DNA of 64,000 nt from Nautilus pompilius (GCA_018389105.1 JACATO010000612.1:964501-1028500); one strand, 5' to 3'. Shown: positions 12,984 through 26,100, numbered from the stretch's first letter. The notes: generated by a model from the sequence alone, not told the origin. Numbers and translations are program-made.

Positions 12984-13417
12984 AAGAAGAAGAAGATTAT
13001 TTTCGCTTGTAAATCCCTGTCGGACAGGGGTGGGGGGAGATCCTGATGATCGTGGACAAATTGAGAGATTTATTACTGTTCAGAATCGTGATAAAGCCTC
13101 AGCTGTGCTGCCGTTGACGCGGCCTCGAGTGTGTTGAGCGATCGGACAGGTACCACCACCACCCCCCCCTCCTCGAGGCACAGAGAGAGAGAGAGAGAGA
13201 GAGGGAGTTCCTTCCCCTTATGTTCACGGAGCATCTAACACGGACGGAGCCAGAAAAGAAACATGTTGCTCTGACGGTAACGATGGACGTTCCCATTTTC
13301 TTCCGAGGCTATAATCTAAATTTCTTTGTTCTCGGACACCTTTTTATATTGTATTCAATTGCTTTATAATGCCATTTCACACTGTAATCCTATTACTGTA
13401 GGTACGTGTTTTATTTC

Positions 13418-13907
13418 AGGCATGTCAGGCTCTTCTGTGAACAATCTGTTGCGATGATGCTGAGGAAGTTAACTTTCAGTAATCCAGCTCTTCCGCACAC
13501 CGGACACCCTGATTCAGAAGGGAAAAGCTCTCAAACCATCAAACTCGGGCACAACGTTCATGTTAAATCCAGTAAACATAAAACAGTGCAAATTAGTTTT
13601 CAAATGTTAGTTTACCAGCATTTATATTACTTTTTAGTTGCTTTGATGTACGTTTCCCTTTACAGTTGTATTTGACATTGTTATTAATGATTATGTCTTC
13701 CCAGTCCTGTCCCGTGCAGATGGCATGGCCTTTTCTTTAATGTCGTTCCCGGTAAGAAGTCAGCCTGGCTCCTCCAAAGGAGTTGCTTCCATCACCCTCA
13801 GGAAGAAGATCAAGCCAATGGCTGGCTCATTGTTGCCCTCCGTCCACAACTCCAACGATGGCATAGAGGAAGTGTTGCCCATTATCAAGAAAGTAAGGAC
13901 TGAATAG
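13418..13907 (+). other. Possible spliced or partial coding segment, unidentified
   Basis: Two plus-strand open stretches look protein-like, but I do not recognise them. The first follows an acceptor-like tttcag at about 13413-13418 and is open to 13675 (includes SVAMMLRKLTFSNPALPHTG). The second follows an acceptor-like tcccag at about 13698-13703, carries ATG at 13725, and ends at the stop at 13907 (SQPGSSKGVASITLRKKIKP, then NSNDGIEEVLPIIKKVRTE). They could be the 3' exons of a small gene, a 5' untranslated region of beta gene 1, or chance. No domain is visible. Confidence 0.2.
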
Positions 13908-14767
13908 AGACCAGAGATGGAACAAATGCAACAAAGTGCAACAACACAGGACACAAAGACTCAAACCCCTCCTCCCCCAAACACAAGGAAATCACCTCTG
14001 GAAATGGGGTTGTTTAATATTTTACATTTAGCATTAATTTATGGTTTTAAATTTATGAATCTCCCGTGTGTTGTTTTTTTGTTGTTGTTGTTGTTGTTGT
14101 TGGACGGTTAAAAGAGTTCGAGGCGTCTGGTCTACGTAAAAGTTTTCTGGCGTCACGCTAGTGGTGTCGACGTTGATACGCTCTGATCATGTGGCATTAG
14201 CACGTAACCATGGCGCTGACGGGTCATTTCCGGTAGATCTGCATATAGCGGAGCAACGGTAGGGTCAGCCGGTGCTCGAGATGTTTCCTCTGTGATTAGT
14301 CGGAGTACGAGCGACTCGAAGAGAACCGTATGTCGCGAAAGTTTGATGACAGCCGCGGAGTGTGGAGAGGTCGGAACAGCAGACCGTTGAAGGGTGTGAA
14401 CCAAATTTACGGGGAGGAGGAAATGTGAGGTGCGAAAACGACATGGGCTTCGATTTGGAGTGTTATCAGGACTGCATCAGCATTCATCGAATGGGAGACT
14501 CGATGAAGCGGGATATATTAGCATTCTCTACGAATGACCTCTCCTTGTTTCACCAGAGTTTGCTTAAATTCGGGGTCTGTCCTGCAAGAACTCCGCGTGA
14601 CTCCTTCGGAAGAAACGAGTTCATTTAGAGATCCACAAACCATATCGAAGTCGTAATTTGAAGGAGAAAAAAAAAAAGTTTTAATTTAAATTGTTTTTTT
14701 TTTCTTAATTTATTTAGATTTTCCGTCCTATTTTCTCTCAGATAGTCTACGTGTCTGTCTTCTTAAA

Positions 14768-15215
14768 GGGCTCTCTCTCTCTGTTCTGATGTCATCTCTT
14801 TCTCTCTCTCTCTCTCTGTACTGACGTCATATCTCTCTCTGTTCTGATGTCATCTCTCTATCTCTTTACTGACGTCATATCTCTCTCTCTGTTCTGATGT
14901 CATCTCTTTCTCTCTCTCTATGTACTGACGTCATATCTCTCTCTCTGTTCTGATGTCATCTCTCTCTATGTACTGACGTCATATCTCTCTCTCTGTTCTG
15001 ATGTCATCTCTCTCTCTCTATGTACTGACGTCATATCTCTCTCTCTGTTCTGATGTCATCTCTCTCTCTCTCTCTGTACTGACGTCATATCTCTCTCTCT
15101 GTACTGACGTCATATCTCTCTCTCTGTTCTGATGTCATCTCTCTCTCTCTCTGTACTGACGTCATATCTCTCTCTCTCTGTTCTGATCTCTCTCTCTCTC
15201 TCTCTCTCTCTCTAT
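14768..15215. repeat. CT-rich tandem array with eight TGACGTCA palindromes
   Basis: Units of roughly 47-57 bp alternate a CT run plus gttctgatgtcat with a CT run plus (a)tgtactgacgtcatat. Perfect TGACGTCA (CRE/ATF consensus) occurs at 14822, 14870, 14926, 14974, 15026, 15080, 15105 and 15157. The one-base variant TGATGTCA occurs between most of them. A ninth TGACGTCA with the same CT context is at 15862-15869. The array lies 1.2-1.5 kb upstream of the first ATG of the upstream beta gene 1 exon. Whether it regulates anything is inference. Confidence 0.9.
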
Positions 15216-16320
15216 TGATGTAACCCTCCGCCTTTTCTTTATCTGTCACTTTCGAAGTTGCGTCAGTTTTGCCCTTACACCGGACGACCGTGAAGTCGGT
15301 TCACTGATGACTTCCAAACCGTAACGCTCAGCTTAAAGGAAGTATATGCGGAAAGGGGGGGTCACGTGGTATGCTTTTCAAGAGTCTGCAGATTTTGAAA
15401 ATCGAGAGAGAACCCCCCCACCAGCTCTTCCCCGTTTTATTCGCTTTAATTCTGCATTTTTTTTAAAAAAAACTATTAAATTAAATTAATTTAATTCTTC
15501 TCCTTCCTCCCTTTTAAGAAAAAGATCAAGTGATGTAACTTTCCGGTTCATCATTTCTATTATTTAACTTTCTACGGACTCTTCTTTCCAATTGGCTCGG
15601 TTCTCCATTTTTTGTTGTTGCTCCTTTTTTTTATGGCTTTTTAATATCTAGGGAAAATTCTCTCAGAATCGATATCCATCTCCCGTAAATATACGGTCGT
15701 ACACCTCAAAGGGTTAACCGCTCTCTTCCTTAAGTTCGACACTATTCCGCCCCTCCCCCGTTTGTGTTTTGTTCTCTCCTCATTTAGCTGAACTATTCCT
15801 GTTTTCCTATTCTCTTGATGATTTACGATTGTACCCATCCTCTCTCTCTCTCTCTATGTACTGACGTCATCTCTCTCTCTCTCTCTCACTATTGTTCAAC
15901 GTGTCCACGTGTCTCCCTTCCAAGGGAAGATGGGGTTTTATAAGTTTTGCCCAGTCCGCCTTCTCGGTCTTCGGTCCGTCGTTTCCCCAGACAACAACAC
16001 CCCGCTACACCACAAACCGGAGAGCAGCAAACTCTCCCCGACATCAGCGGACTTTTCTGGGATTTCCTCCAAAAAACCAAGGGAGGGGGGGGGGGTGTGA
16101 CGACAAAAAAAAAAAAAAAATATTAGATTTATAACCTCGAGAGAAAATGGGAACGTCCATCGTTAGCGGGCAAAGCAACAATTGGCCAGTGTTCGATACC
16201 GTTTCGGAATATCAGTTTGCGTTCGTTTGGCAGCGGGGTAGGTTTTTGTCATATTCTATCCGAGACCAGCAGCAGCAGCAGCAGCAACCAGCCAACCAAC
16301 CAACCATCCACCCCCACCGG
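15216..16320. promoter_or_regulatory. Putative 5' flank of the upstream beta first exon
   Basis: CpG-containing sequence with poly-pyrimidine runs, a CACGTG at 15363-15368, a ninth TGACGTCA at 15862 and a G-run at about 16083-16095. No other coding sequence was identified. Assigned as a promoter region only because it precedes the coding exon at 16329. Confidence 0.3.
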
Positions 16321-16328
16321 CGCGGACC

Positions 16329-16461
16329 ATGTCTTCTTACACCGAATCCAACGCCGCCCAACCTCCCCGGTCCTTACTTCGCCAATATCTCAGGGACTTC
16401 GCCGAATTCCTATGGAACCCGGCTACCAAACAAATTCTAGGCCGGACTGTCAGCAACTGGG
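16329..16461 (+). CDS. ATP1B: Alternative first coding exon, Na+/K+-ATPase beta gene 1
   Basis: The ATG at 16329 has A at -3. The exon encodes 44 residues plus the first base of a glycine codon, then a strong donor (G|GTGAGT, GT at 16462). Its C-terminal part, FLWNPATKQILGRTVSNWG, is the conserved juxtamembrane motif of Na+/K+-ATPase beta subunits (F-x-W-N-x-x-T-x-x-x-x-GRT-x-x-x-W). The splice phase (1) matches the acceptor of exon 2 at 25547, so joining gives a 304-residue protein identical to the downstream-exon form from the membrane segment on. The tail (SSYTESNAAQPPRSLLRQYL) is unlike that from 20115. Drosophila nrv2 likewise has alternative first exons giving different cytoplasmic tails. 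Use of this exon is predicted, not shown. Confidence 0.8.
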
Positions 16462-19400
16462 GTGAGTATTCCAGAAGCCTTTCTTCCGCATCATTTAGTA
16501 ATTATCACTCACTACCCGTTAGCGCCCGCTGCTCTCGCGCGTGGGGGGGGGGGAACAATAACTTCCCCATCCCGACGTCTCCGGAACTTCCAGCCAATCT
16601 TCGATTTTGAAACTTTCTGTCTTCGATCTCCTTGTTTGTTTTTTTAACGATTTTTTATTCTTTTTGTCCCTCCCCCCCCCCTCCCACCCCACCCCGCCCC
16701 CGTCCATATTCGAATATTGCAACAACACGGCACAAATTCTCCGACGGGAACTTTGTTAAACGTGTTTTTTTTTGGGGGGGGCCCGGCCCAACTTCGGACC
16801 GCGGCCGGCGGGACCCGGCACCCGTCGAAGCGAACAAGTGCGCGCGCGTGCTTGGTGGCGGGTGGCGCGGACAGACAGCGAAACGCGCTGGCAGAATGCG
16901 ACACACGTGAGCTATTTTTAGAGCTAAATTATGTGCGACTCTTCAGACAGATAATATCTGTGTGGAAGCTTCAGCGACACCTTCTTCCACCTCTCGGAAT
17001 ATTAATACTTCGTTAACCTGTCCTACTTCGCTCCTGTACCGAGATAAATGATGCTTCACGTCGGTTCCTTTCCAGTTATCCCCACTTGTGCTGGATGCTC
17101 TTTCAAACCACGGCGGAACTACTCCTCCTCCTCCTCCTCCTCCTCTCCCCATCCCTTATTTCTAATATTATTTATGCGAAAGAAGGGGAGGGAGAGAGAA
17201 ACCATTCACCACATTTTTGCGCGCAGGAAATCGAACCGGGAGAGAGAACCCTGTTCACAAAAGACTGGCACTCCGTCTTATTGGAGTGGAAAGCTCGATG
17301 AAGACGACGAAGCGATAGATGCCGAAATGTTATTAAATATCTTTGGAAAAAGAGGGAATATATTTTTATTTAAACCGAGCGTGAGAAAAAAAAACACGAT
17401 GCGATCGTCGTTCGAATGGAAATGTGGTTGTTGTCTATTATTATGGTCTGGTGGTCCGGTCTGGTCTGGCCTCCCGCCATTGAAGAGGGGGGGTGTGTGT
17501 TCGCAAACGAGGCTGTCTCGCATGTGCAGAGGCAGCCATATTAGCTCCTCCCTTCCCCACCCCAAACACCACCTCTCACCGATATTTAGGCTGGCAGCAG
17601 AAAAAAGAAATTGTTTAAAATGCATTTCAACGGGGGGTAAACACAAAAGTATAATTAAAAAATAATGAATTTCCAGGAATGGAATTAAAGCGTCGACCTA
17701 CAGTAGTAATGCCGACTAAAGCACGGGAGACCGGTTTAGACCGTCACGTCGATACGTCAGTTCATTTAATGTAGGCAGAACCAGATGAAAAGAGCCCGCT
17801 TCGGGATCGTAACACTGTGCAGCAATTATCGACTAGTCACGCAACATGCCATTCGGTCCTGCCGCATTCACCTTTTACGCCGGTATGCGCATGCGCAAGG
17901 AGGGGTCAGCGAGTGTTTTTTGTTTTTTTTTTTTGTCTCCCCCCTCCCCATCCGGGAAGGAGACGACGGTGGGTTGTGGGCTGCTGCACGGAAATGTCCC
18001 TTATGAAGACGCGGCCAGACATCGACATTAACAAGGGTCAAGGAAGTAATATAAACGATAGGGCATGATATGGTGATCGTGTATAATATATATGACAGTG
18101 CCATTAAACTCCATGTGTGCACATTGCGATTTATTAATATATTTTTTTCTAAATCGCAGTTTCGTAAAGTTTGCACGGATGCCGCGGAAACGATCAAACT
18201 GAGAAGAACTTCAAACCGATTCACGGTCGGGTACACGGCTACAACAGTCCTTACCGGATACCGCCCAGCATCATCACACGGAGAGTAGAGCTGTACATCG
18301 ATCGCCATTCCATCTCGTTTCTGCGGCCGTCCATAAACCGCATCTCGTTCAGTGATGGCGTCGGCCATTTTGGAACCGATTCCGAGTTGCCCGAGGGAGG
18401 GGGGGAGAGAAGCGGTACAGCAGTTACGATCCTGAAGCAGTCATGATGTAATCCCTCTTCGTGCGAGGAAAGAAACAGATGTAAGCTTTGGCGGCGCGTG
18501 TTTCGATGAAGATTATCCGATTATATAGTTATTCACTTGGTTTCTTTTCTAGCATTGCTAAATAATCTCGTTTTGGTTCAGTACGCATGCGCCAATGGAG
18601 ATGACGTCAAGTCACTTCCTTTTCACAGGTACAAAATTAAAAAAAAAAAACGTACAAATATTTATTTTTTATCTTAAAGTCTAAGGACTTCATCACCGTG
18701 TTTATTTTTTAAATGATTTCTGGAGGAAAAGGAACTTGATACGAAAACTCCGTGTCTGACGTCGAGAAACTGTGAATATCATGTACAGTAACCTCCACTT
18801 GGGGTGGTGGGGGCGTTATCAGCACCTCACGTGCTGCTGTACGAATATCTGCAAAATTGCATGTGTACTTGGATATGGCGTCTTTCCCTTCTCTCCCCTC
18901 CCACCACTTCCATTTATCGGTAATGCATCAGCTGAGAGTATGACGCATAATACCGGTAGGGGACGCGCTTGGAGTATTCGCCATTACCTAGCGCCGTCTT
19001 AATTACTTCGGTGGATAAACTGCTTTTTCTTTTTTAAAATTTTTTTATTTTTTTATTATTTACTTGACTGTCGCAGGAGGGAGGAAAAAAAATGTGCACC
19101 ACTATGCGACTTACATTTACATGAGCCCCAAAAAAGAGAGAGAGAGAGTATTATTGGTGGGTAATACCGAGGTCTGTCTAGTCCAGTGGTTCTCAAGGTG
19201 GGCAATTCGATTTTAAGGGGGGGCAATTCGATTTTCAAGGTGGGCAACTGAGTACGAATGAAGAGGTCTGGGTCCAAATATATCACCACATGGGGGCATC
19301 AGGATTTTAGAGGTGATTAGGTGGGGCATGGCCCATAAAAGGTTGAGAACCACTGGTCTAGTCCTTTCACGTAGCCATGACGGAATGTGGCCTCTGAGCG

Positions 19401-20114
19401 TGAGGTATCACGTATCGGTCTGTTTTCGTCAGTGCTATTCCGTGGAAAGCCCGTGCTTTATTTTGGCCCCGTTCCAGTCAGAAATGACGCACCCCCCCCC
19501 ACACACACACACCACACCACCCTAGCACATATAAAACCCGAAAGGCAAAAAAAAAAAAAAAAAAAGATTATTTTTTTTTAAAATAAGTGACGAGTGCTCA
19601 GGGTTAGGGAGGGGAAAGGGAGATAACCTATTTAGTACTGCCTATTACCGCATCGTGTTGTGTAAAATTGCTTCTTTGCATTTTAAGAGGCGCAAAAGTC
19701 GCAAAAAAAAAACCAAACCAAACTTTTGCTTAATTTATGTTAACCCTTCACCAAGCCGAAGAGAGGGGTAATGCGTTTCTATTTCGGCACGGGCGGGAGT
19801 TACCTGTTAAATGTCGTCCTAACCGACCATACACTAACCCTGGGCCTTCTCCGAAAAACCGCTGTCTGCCTACCTATCCGTTAATAACGGCGCCACCCAG
19901 CCAGGGAATCCTTAAACGGTTCCGAATATTTAATTCAAAAAAAAAAGGGGGGCAGGAGAAAAAGAAGTAAGTAGTTGCGATTTAACGGTGGGGGGAGAGA
20001 GAGAGAGAGAGAGAGCCTTGTCACGTGGTTTTTGACGCACTTAACATCCGGGCACGTATCGAGAACTTGGTTGGGGGGGGAGATGGGAAAAAAAAAAACA
20101 ACAAAAAAAGAAAA
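16462..20114. other. Intron/5' flank between the two alternative first exons
   Basis: CpG-rich, with long G, C and A runs, a (TCC)n run near 17123-17143, a lone TGACGTCA at 18602-18609, and the hAT MITE at 19184. A CACGTG lies at 20032-20037, about 80 bp before the ATG at 20115. Many open frames exist, but none has recognisable content. Confidence 0.4.
19184..19355. mobile_element. hAT-type MITE with 8-bp target duplication
   Basis: A 172-bp element with terminal inverted repeats CAGTGGTTCTCAA (left) and TTGAGAACCACTG (right), flanked by the exact 8-bp repeat GTCTAGTC at 19176-19183 and 19356-19363. CAGTGGTTCTCAA is a typical hAT terminus. The interior carries a short imperfect triplication of GGGCAATTCGATTTT. 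There is no coding capacity. It lies between the two alternative first exons of beta gene 1. Confidence 0.85.
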
Positions 20115-23100
20115 ATGGCGTCGAGGACGAGTTCGGACATCGACACGGTTGCCACCGGCCCGCACAAGGTGAACTTTCGCCAGCGAATGGACGAGCTGGC
20201 TACGTTCATATGGAACTCAGATACTGGCGAGTGTCTGGGCCGAACTGGCATGAGCTGGGGTGAGTAAGTAGTGGGGGAGGGAAGGGGCTTTAGTTTCCCG
20301 TTCGCCAAAAATGTCGGCTGGCGGTCGTCTGCCTGCCTGCCTCTCTCTCTCCTGGCCCCTTCTTCCCCGAGCTTGGCCGGCCCCCGGGTTAGGGGAAAGA
20401 AAGGAGAAGACGAGAAAGAATGATAACACGATGAGCAACGGGCTGGCATCGCGCAGACTAGTAGTAATGAATCCAGATTTCTGTCCTCCTCCCTCCCCAC
20501 CTCCTCTCTCTCTCTCTCTCTCCCCCCTCCCCCCCTCATCCTTTCCAGCCCTTGGGGATTTGTCCGAAACGTTCGTCTTAACCGATGGCGGATTCAGCTG
20601 CTTTCCTTTCGTCAGCGCAGCAGCGAGCGGTGCCCTCCCCTCCCCTATTCGGAGGGGAGGGTGAATCGTCCGAGATGAGGTTTCCCCATCCGTTAACCTT
20701 GATGGTGACCTGAAGGTGAAACTGGTCTACACCTGCCTGGGAGCCGCCGTATATACCCCCCCACACACCCCCCCACCAGGTACTCCCCCACACTTTGATC
20801 TTAAAAAACGACCTAACTCCCCTGGGTTTTACTGTCGGCTGGAAATCCATTAAAATAGATGTGGGTTTTTAATTTAAAAAAAAAAAAAATCCGTTATTTT
20901 TTTGGTTGAGAGATGAGGACTCGGGTTAACCAGACTCCCCCTCCCGCGCCCTTTAGCGGTAATGGGTCCACAGAGTAGGGGAAAACGTACCCGTTGTCGA
21001 AGGTTTGTTTAAATCGAGAAAGGACGACGGCGACCACCTCTCACTTATCAGCGGTGAGCAGGCAAATCAGACCCCCAACTTTAATTGAACTTTAGAAAAA
21101 TTGACCTCTCCTTCCCCCCCCCTCTGAAACCATTCTTTAAGTAGTTAACAGAAGCTAGTTTAACCTGCTGTATCCACTTTGCCGGGATGAGGATGAAAAT
21201 GTTCAGCACTAAGGTGGATGCATTTTTTCTTTACCATCTGTATAATGCCTAAAATTACCCCCAATTTAAAGAAATACTTTAAGGATGCAAGGTGACGGTA
21301 CCTCTATCCATTAGCCCGCCAGTGGGGTATTGTTCAGAAGTGACTTCTGTGTTAAATATTGGCTATACTTTAAATGAGGCTGCTTGGTGTGTGGAGCTTT
21401 GATCAGTTCCTGGCCTGTCAGTTAGGCCAAAATGTGTATGTGAATCTCAAGAGTTTCTATATGGCTAACTAAGGAAACATTCCCACAATGCAGTGCTATG
21501 GACGCCAGTAAATCGCTCAGTGCTTTGTTGAACTTTGCTTATTAGTTTATGAAGCAGACAACAGGAGCTGCTGCTGAAAAGGCACAGGTTTGTGCCAATG
21601 TTTAGTACAGCGTGGAACAGTTTTACTGTCAACCTGTTTTGACTTCTCCGCAATAGTATTTCAGTTCGAGTCAAGCCTGGATCAAATAACACAGTAGATG
21701 CTCTTGGTGCTTGTGTATAAGCTTTAAGACTAAAAACAAATTTTGTTTTCCAGGATTTTTTTTTTAAGAATGTAACTGAGATAGTTGATGCTCGGTTTAC
21801 TTAGTTTTGTAAGGCATTCAAAAAAAAGGTCCTTGTAACAAGAGGTTGCAGCAGTGTTAAACTTTAGCATGGGACACCAAAAAAAAATAAAACTGCTTGA
21901 AAAATAGTGTCTCGGAGATGGATTTTTATGGCATGGTGATGTGTTTATAGAGGCATCTGAAGACTTAATTATAGGCTTTTTATCTTTATGTACAACTGAT
22001 GCTGATAGTGTAGATGAATGTAAAGAAATGTCAACAAAATGGTCGGTTAACTAAGATGAAATATGGGGTAAGAAGGATGTTTTTCAAATAGCAAACAGGA
22101 AAAATACTTAGCATTGTTTTTATGAGAGAAACTCTTTATGTTGATTCTGAAAAGGATCTATTGATTATTATGGATGAAGTGTGACTTAAAGCAGTAATAA
22201 ACTGCAACAGGATGTTTTAAATGGTGAACAAATTCTTTGTATGTGACCTTAGTTTTTCCCTACATCTTAAATATGGCATGCAACTGTGGAGTACTTATGA
22301 AGAAATATTGATACATTAAAGGACTCAGCAGAGGTTCCCCAGATTTTTTAAAGGGGCTAAACATTTAGGAATTCAAATAATTAAAATTAAAAAAAAAAAG
22401 TTTCCAAGCCAGTAAAATGTGAGGGTAGACAAAATTTTAAGTAGGAACAGTTGCCAAGTCTATACAAAGTACAAATAGTCATATAGATGACTTTCACAAT
22501 ATTCAACATCTAAATACCTATTCTGTGAAAGTAAAAACTCCTAACTTAACAATGAAACAAACTTACCAACCAAGAAATCATTCTGGCTCACCAGTTTTGT
22601 CTTTGATTGGTTTTTAAACATTTTACATGTAAGCTGTGGTTACAGGTTGCTGTCAAACCATAACATAATCTGACTGACTTTTTTTTTTTTTAAAGATCAA
22701 TCCTGATCCATTAGTTGGACTTTGTAATTAGTTTTCCAAATATAAAACAACTATTATAATTATAATAAAGATTATACAAATATTTTTATAGAGTGAAACT
22801 GTATTCAAAAAGTTTAACAGCTGTACATTTAAGGAAATCCCTGTTAATTTCTTTTTTTTCTTGTCTACTGGAAGGGCCTGGGCTTTACTATAAGATAATG
22901 TTTTAACTACAATGCATTGTAATTATGTTTATGATTCAGTGGATCTCTGAAAGAAAGTTAGGTTTTTTTGGATTTATGTGTTATGATGTGTCTCTTGATT
23001 TTATCGTCTTTGAAAATTAAAATTTGTCCTTGAAAGGTCATGAATTTTGGTTGACCGACTCTCTCTCTCTGGTGGCTTCAGAGTTCGTTAAATGAGCTGC

Positions 23101-26100
23101 AATTCTACAAATTAGATCAACTTACAAGTAAACAAAATTTATGTTACAGATTTTTCTGGTTTTACCAAAATCACCTTTCTCTGCCATTAATCCTGGACCT
23201 GTTTTAAACTATATGTTTGTGTTGAGTCAGTTTGAAAAACTGAGTAAAGTTCTAGAAAGTAATAATGTAAAAAAAAAAAAAAAATGAAATGCAAATATTG
23301 TAATATTAATTAAAAAAACCTTACTAACACTGAAATATAAATTTGGAAGTTAGCTCTCAAGTTTTCCCCTCCAAAGCATTTCTGCCTAACTGTTTTAATG
23401 CTTAAGAGAGTAGCAGGTTACATCATATTAGTGCACCATGCCTTTGCACTATTTACCAGATTTGGCACCATGTAATGTCTTTTTTTTCCCCCCTCTCTCT
23501 CCAAAATGAAGCATGCCTTCAAAGGGAAGAAATTTAATCACGTGTCCACTATTATTGCAAGTACAGAAGCACATTTACACCGGCAAACCAAAGAGGAATA
23601 TATATAACAGATGCTTTCAGGAATCGAACTGGTTAGTTAACTTCATGTGAATAATAGCCTGGGAACTTTTTGATTGCTATATTTTTATTACTTTTTACAC
23701 CGGGTCATCTTCATTAATTATACTATAAGGGAGTTAGTTATTGTGGTGGTGTGGATGTGTAATAGTTGTGGAATGCAATTTTTGCCTGTAAATTTACAAT
23801 TTGTTAAAATCCCACTGTTCAGTCACGGCCTAAAATAGTGTTAAACGCCTGGGTAAAAGCAAAATACTACAAGCAAACCTTTTAAAGGGTTAATCCATCG
23901 GAGCTGGGTGTGATCCATGTATTGCGTGTAGGTCGTTCTTTAATCACATGGAAGTGGACGTGATTGGTGATTGCCGTATATTCTCTGACATTGTTGGTAT
24001 AGATCTTCGGTGTCTGGAATTAGAAGTTTGGATTCATTTGTAATGCAACAGCTGCTTCAGATCCTGCAGCAGAACAGCTGTTTTGGAAGAAGAAAATGTT
24101 CTAAAACTGCTGCACAGAGCAGTGGTGGTCACAAAAAGACCACTGGCATTAGCAGACAGCTTTTCACAAAACATTAAGATGCCAAGTTGTGTTGGAAAAA
24201 GACCATTAGATGGATGGTAACACTCTTGCCAGAAGGTGAGGATATGGAACAAGAAAATCTACTGAACTAATTTTAAAACTCTTTGCCAGTTTTTTTGAGG
24301 TTTATAAAATTTGAACAACCAGTCTAAAACTTTAAAATTATACACCAAATTAAATGACATCCATTTTTGCATGTAAGCAAAAACATTTTGTTATCATTAA
24401 AATTATTTTATTGATAAGAACATCTTAGAAATGATAAAACAAAAGCAATCTTCCACCTCTAGCAGTTTTCTTGATGAGCATCCTGTCTGCAGGTTTCCAC
24501 ATGAACCAAACACTGTCATCTCATTGAGCCCTTGAAAGCCTGCGGTATCAGTGCCCAGCGGTGGTGACCTTGAACTGTTTAAGAGGGGGGGGGGTGGCCA
24601 TGCTGATCAACTTGACACCCAAACAACCTGAAATTCTTTGTTGGTCATGTTTGAAGACTGCTGGCCATGGCAAGATAGCAATTTACTGTTCTTGAATGAA
24701 TCATCTCACTGAACTGCAGGAGAGCCAGGTTGACATCCTAAAAAAACTCATTTGATTTTCAGGAATGTTGTTCCTGTAGGTAATTGCATTCACTGGATTG
24801 TGAAAACAAGGGGTGTGACAGTCACAGCATATCCCTGCCCATACTATTACACTTTTCTTTACATAAGTCTGCTTAATGTTCACCTGTGGGATATGCCCAT
24901 ACCTTTTTTATTGACCGTACTGAATTGGTTCTTATCTGTAACGAGGTAATTCTTCATTTGTCAGAGCATTTGCATATGCCGCTGCATTTATTAAACCGTT
25001 ACTTGGTGATATAGCAGGTCTGATGTAAGTATCCTGGCTATCTCTTGTAAGTAGTTATGCTTGGTATCCAGGTGCATTGGGAGGGGCCCCCCCTTCTGCC
25101 CAGATTTTGCTGTGCAGATGTGGTAAATCTTGATTGTCTAAGCCAGTCCTCAGGGTCCTTAAGACAAAGGTAGGAGTCCCATGATTGAGAACAACTTTAC
25201 TCAAGACTTCCATCATTTTTCAGTTTTTCAGGGAAAAATGCAAAAATCAAGTTATAGACTCCAGAGTTGGTTGGTTGATGGTTGTTTGAGGCAGTAAATT
25301 GGTGAATGAATAAAAAGAGATATGGGAAATGGTTGCCCTTAGTTGGTATGCGAAGTTAGAAACAGATCTCTGACAGGCTGATTTTGGGTGTCTTCAGCAG
25401 CCGCACCGCAGCTCATCCTTATTAAATTAGAATACATTCTGTTGCTTATCGGACTGAAAATGCCATGCACTTTTTTGATGTTTGTTGCCTCCAAGAGCAA
25501 TGAAAACTAATGTCTGACACGTCTTCTTTTTTCTCTCTCTTTGCAGGCCAGATCTTTTTATTTTATATTGTTTTCTATGTATGCCTGGGTGGTTTTTTTG
25601 CCGCTATGATGGCTGCCTTTTATGAGACCCTGGACTGGAATTTCCCCAAACTCCAGGGACCAGACAGTCTACTCAAAGGCAATCCAGGTGAGGGACAGCT
25701 GGCCTCAGTATCGTGAGGATAGATGAAACCATCACCACTTTCTTCTAACAAATGAATGCGTTTATTTTATTTCCAACAAAATTAAAAAGGTGCTAACATA
25801 TATTCCTTTTTAAATTGTACGCATGGTTTGAATTTTTCTGCAACCTAGAACCCTAAAGATGAGTGTTAATAGAAATTGTGATCTGAGAGAGATCAAAGGA
25901 ATTAAAAAAAAAAAATCTGGTTAACTTATTTGGAAAGACAATGGAAGAATAGGTTATCTTTCTTCTGGTATTATTGAAACTGAATGTGCTATTGGCATAG
26001 TATAGAGGTGATGGAAAACAGATTTGATTATATATAGCAGATTTCTTGTTGTTCATAGCTTGAAATCTCCAAAATGCACAATTAAAAACATGAGAAAAAT

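Noticed and set aside
17048..17665. 205-codon plus-strand open frame
   Set aside because: It contains a poly-Ser run from a TCC microsatellite, an opposing 122-codon frame on the other strand, and no domain. It lies in the intron of the upstream beta isoform.
20311..20664. Open frames just after the beta gene 1 first exon on both strands
   Set aside because: They come from CT/GA-rich low-complexity sequence in the first intron.
24034..24252. 72-codon minus-strand open frame in intron 1 of beta gene 1
   Set aside because: No recognisable domain or splice structure, and it lies inside a well-defined intron.
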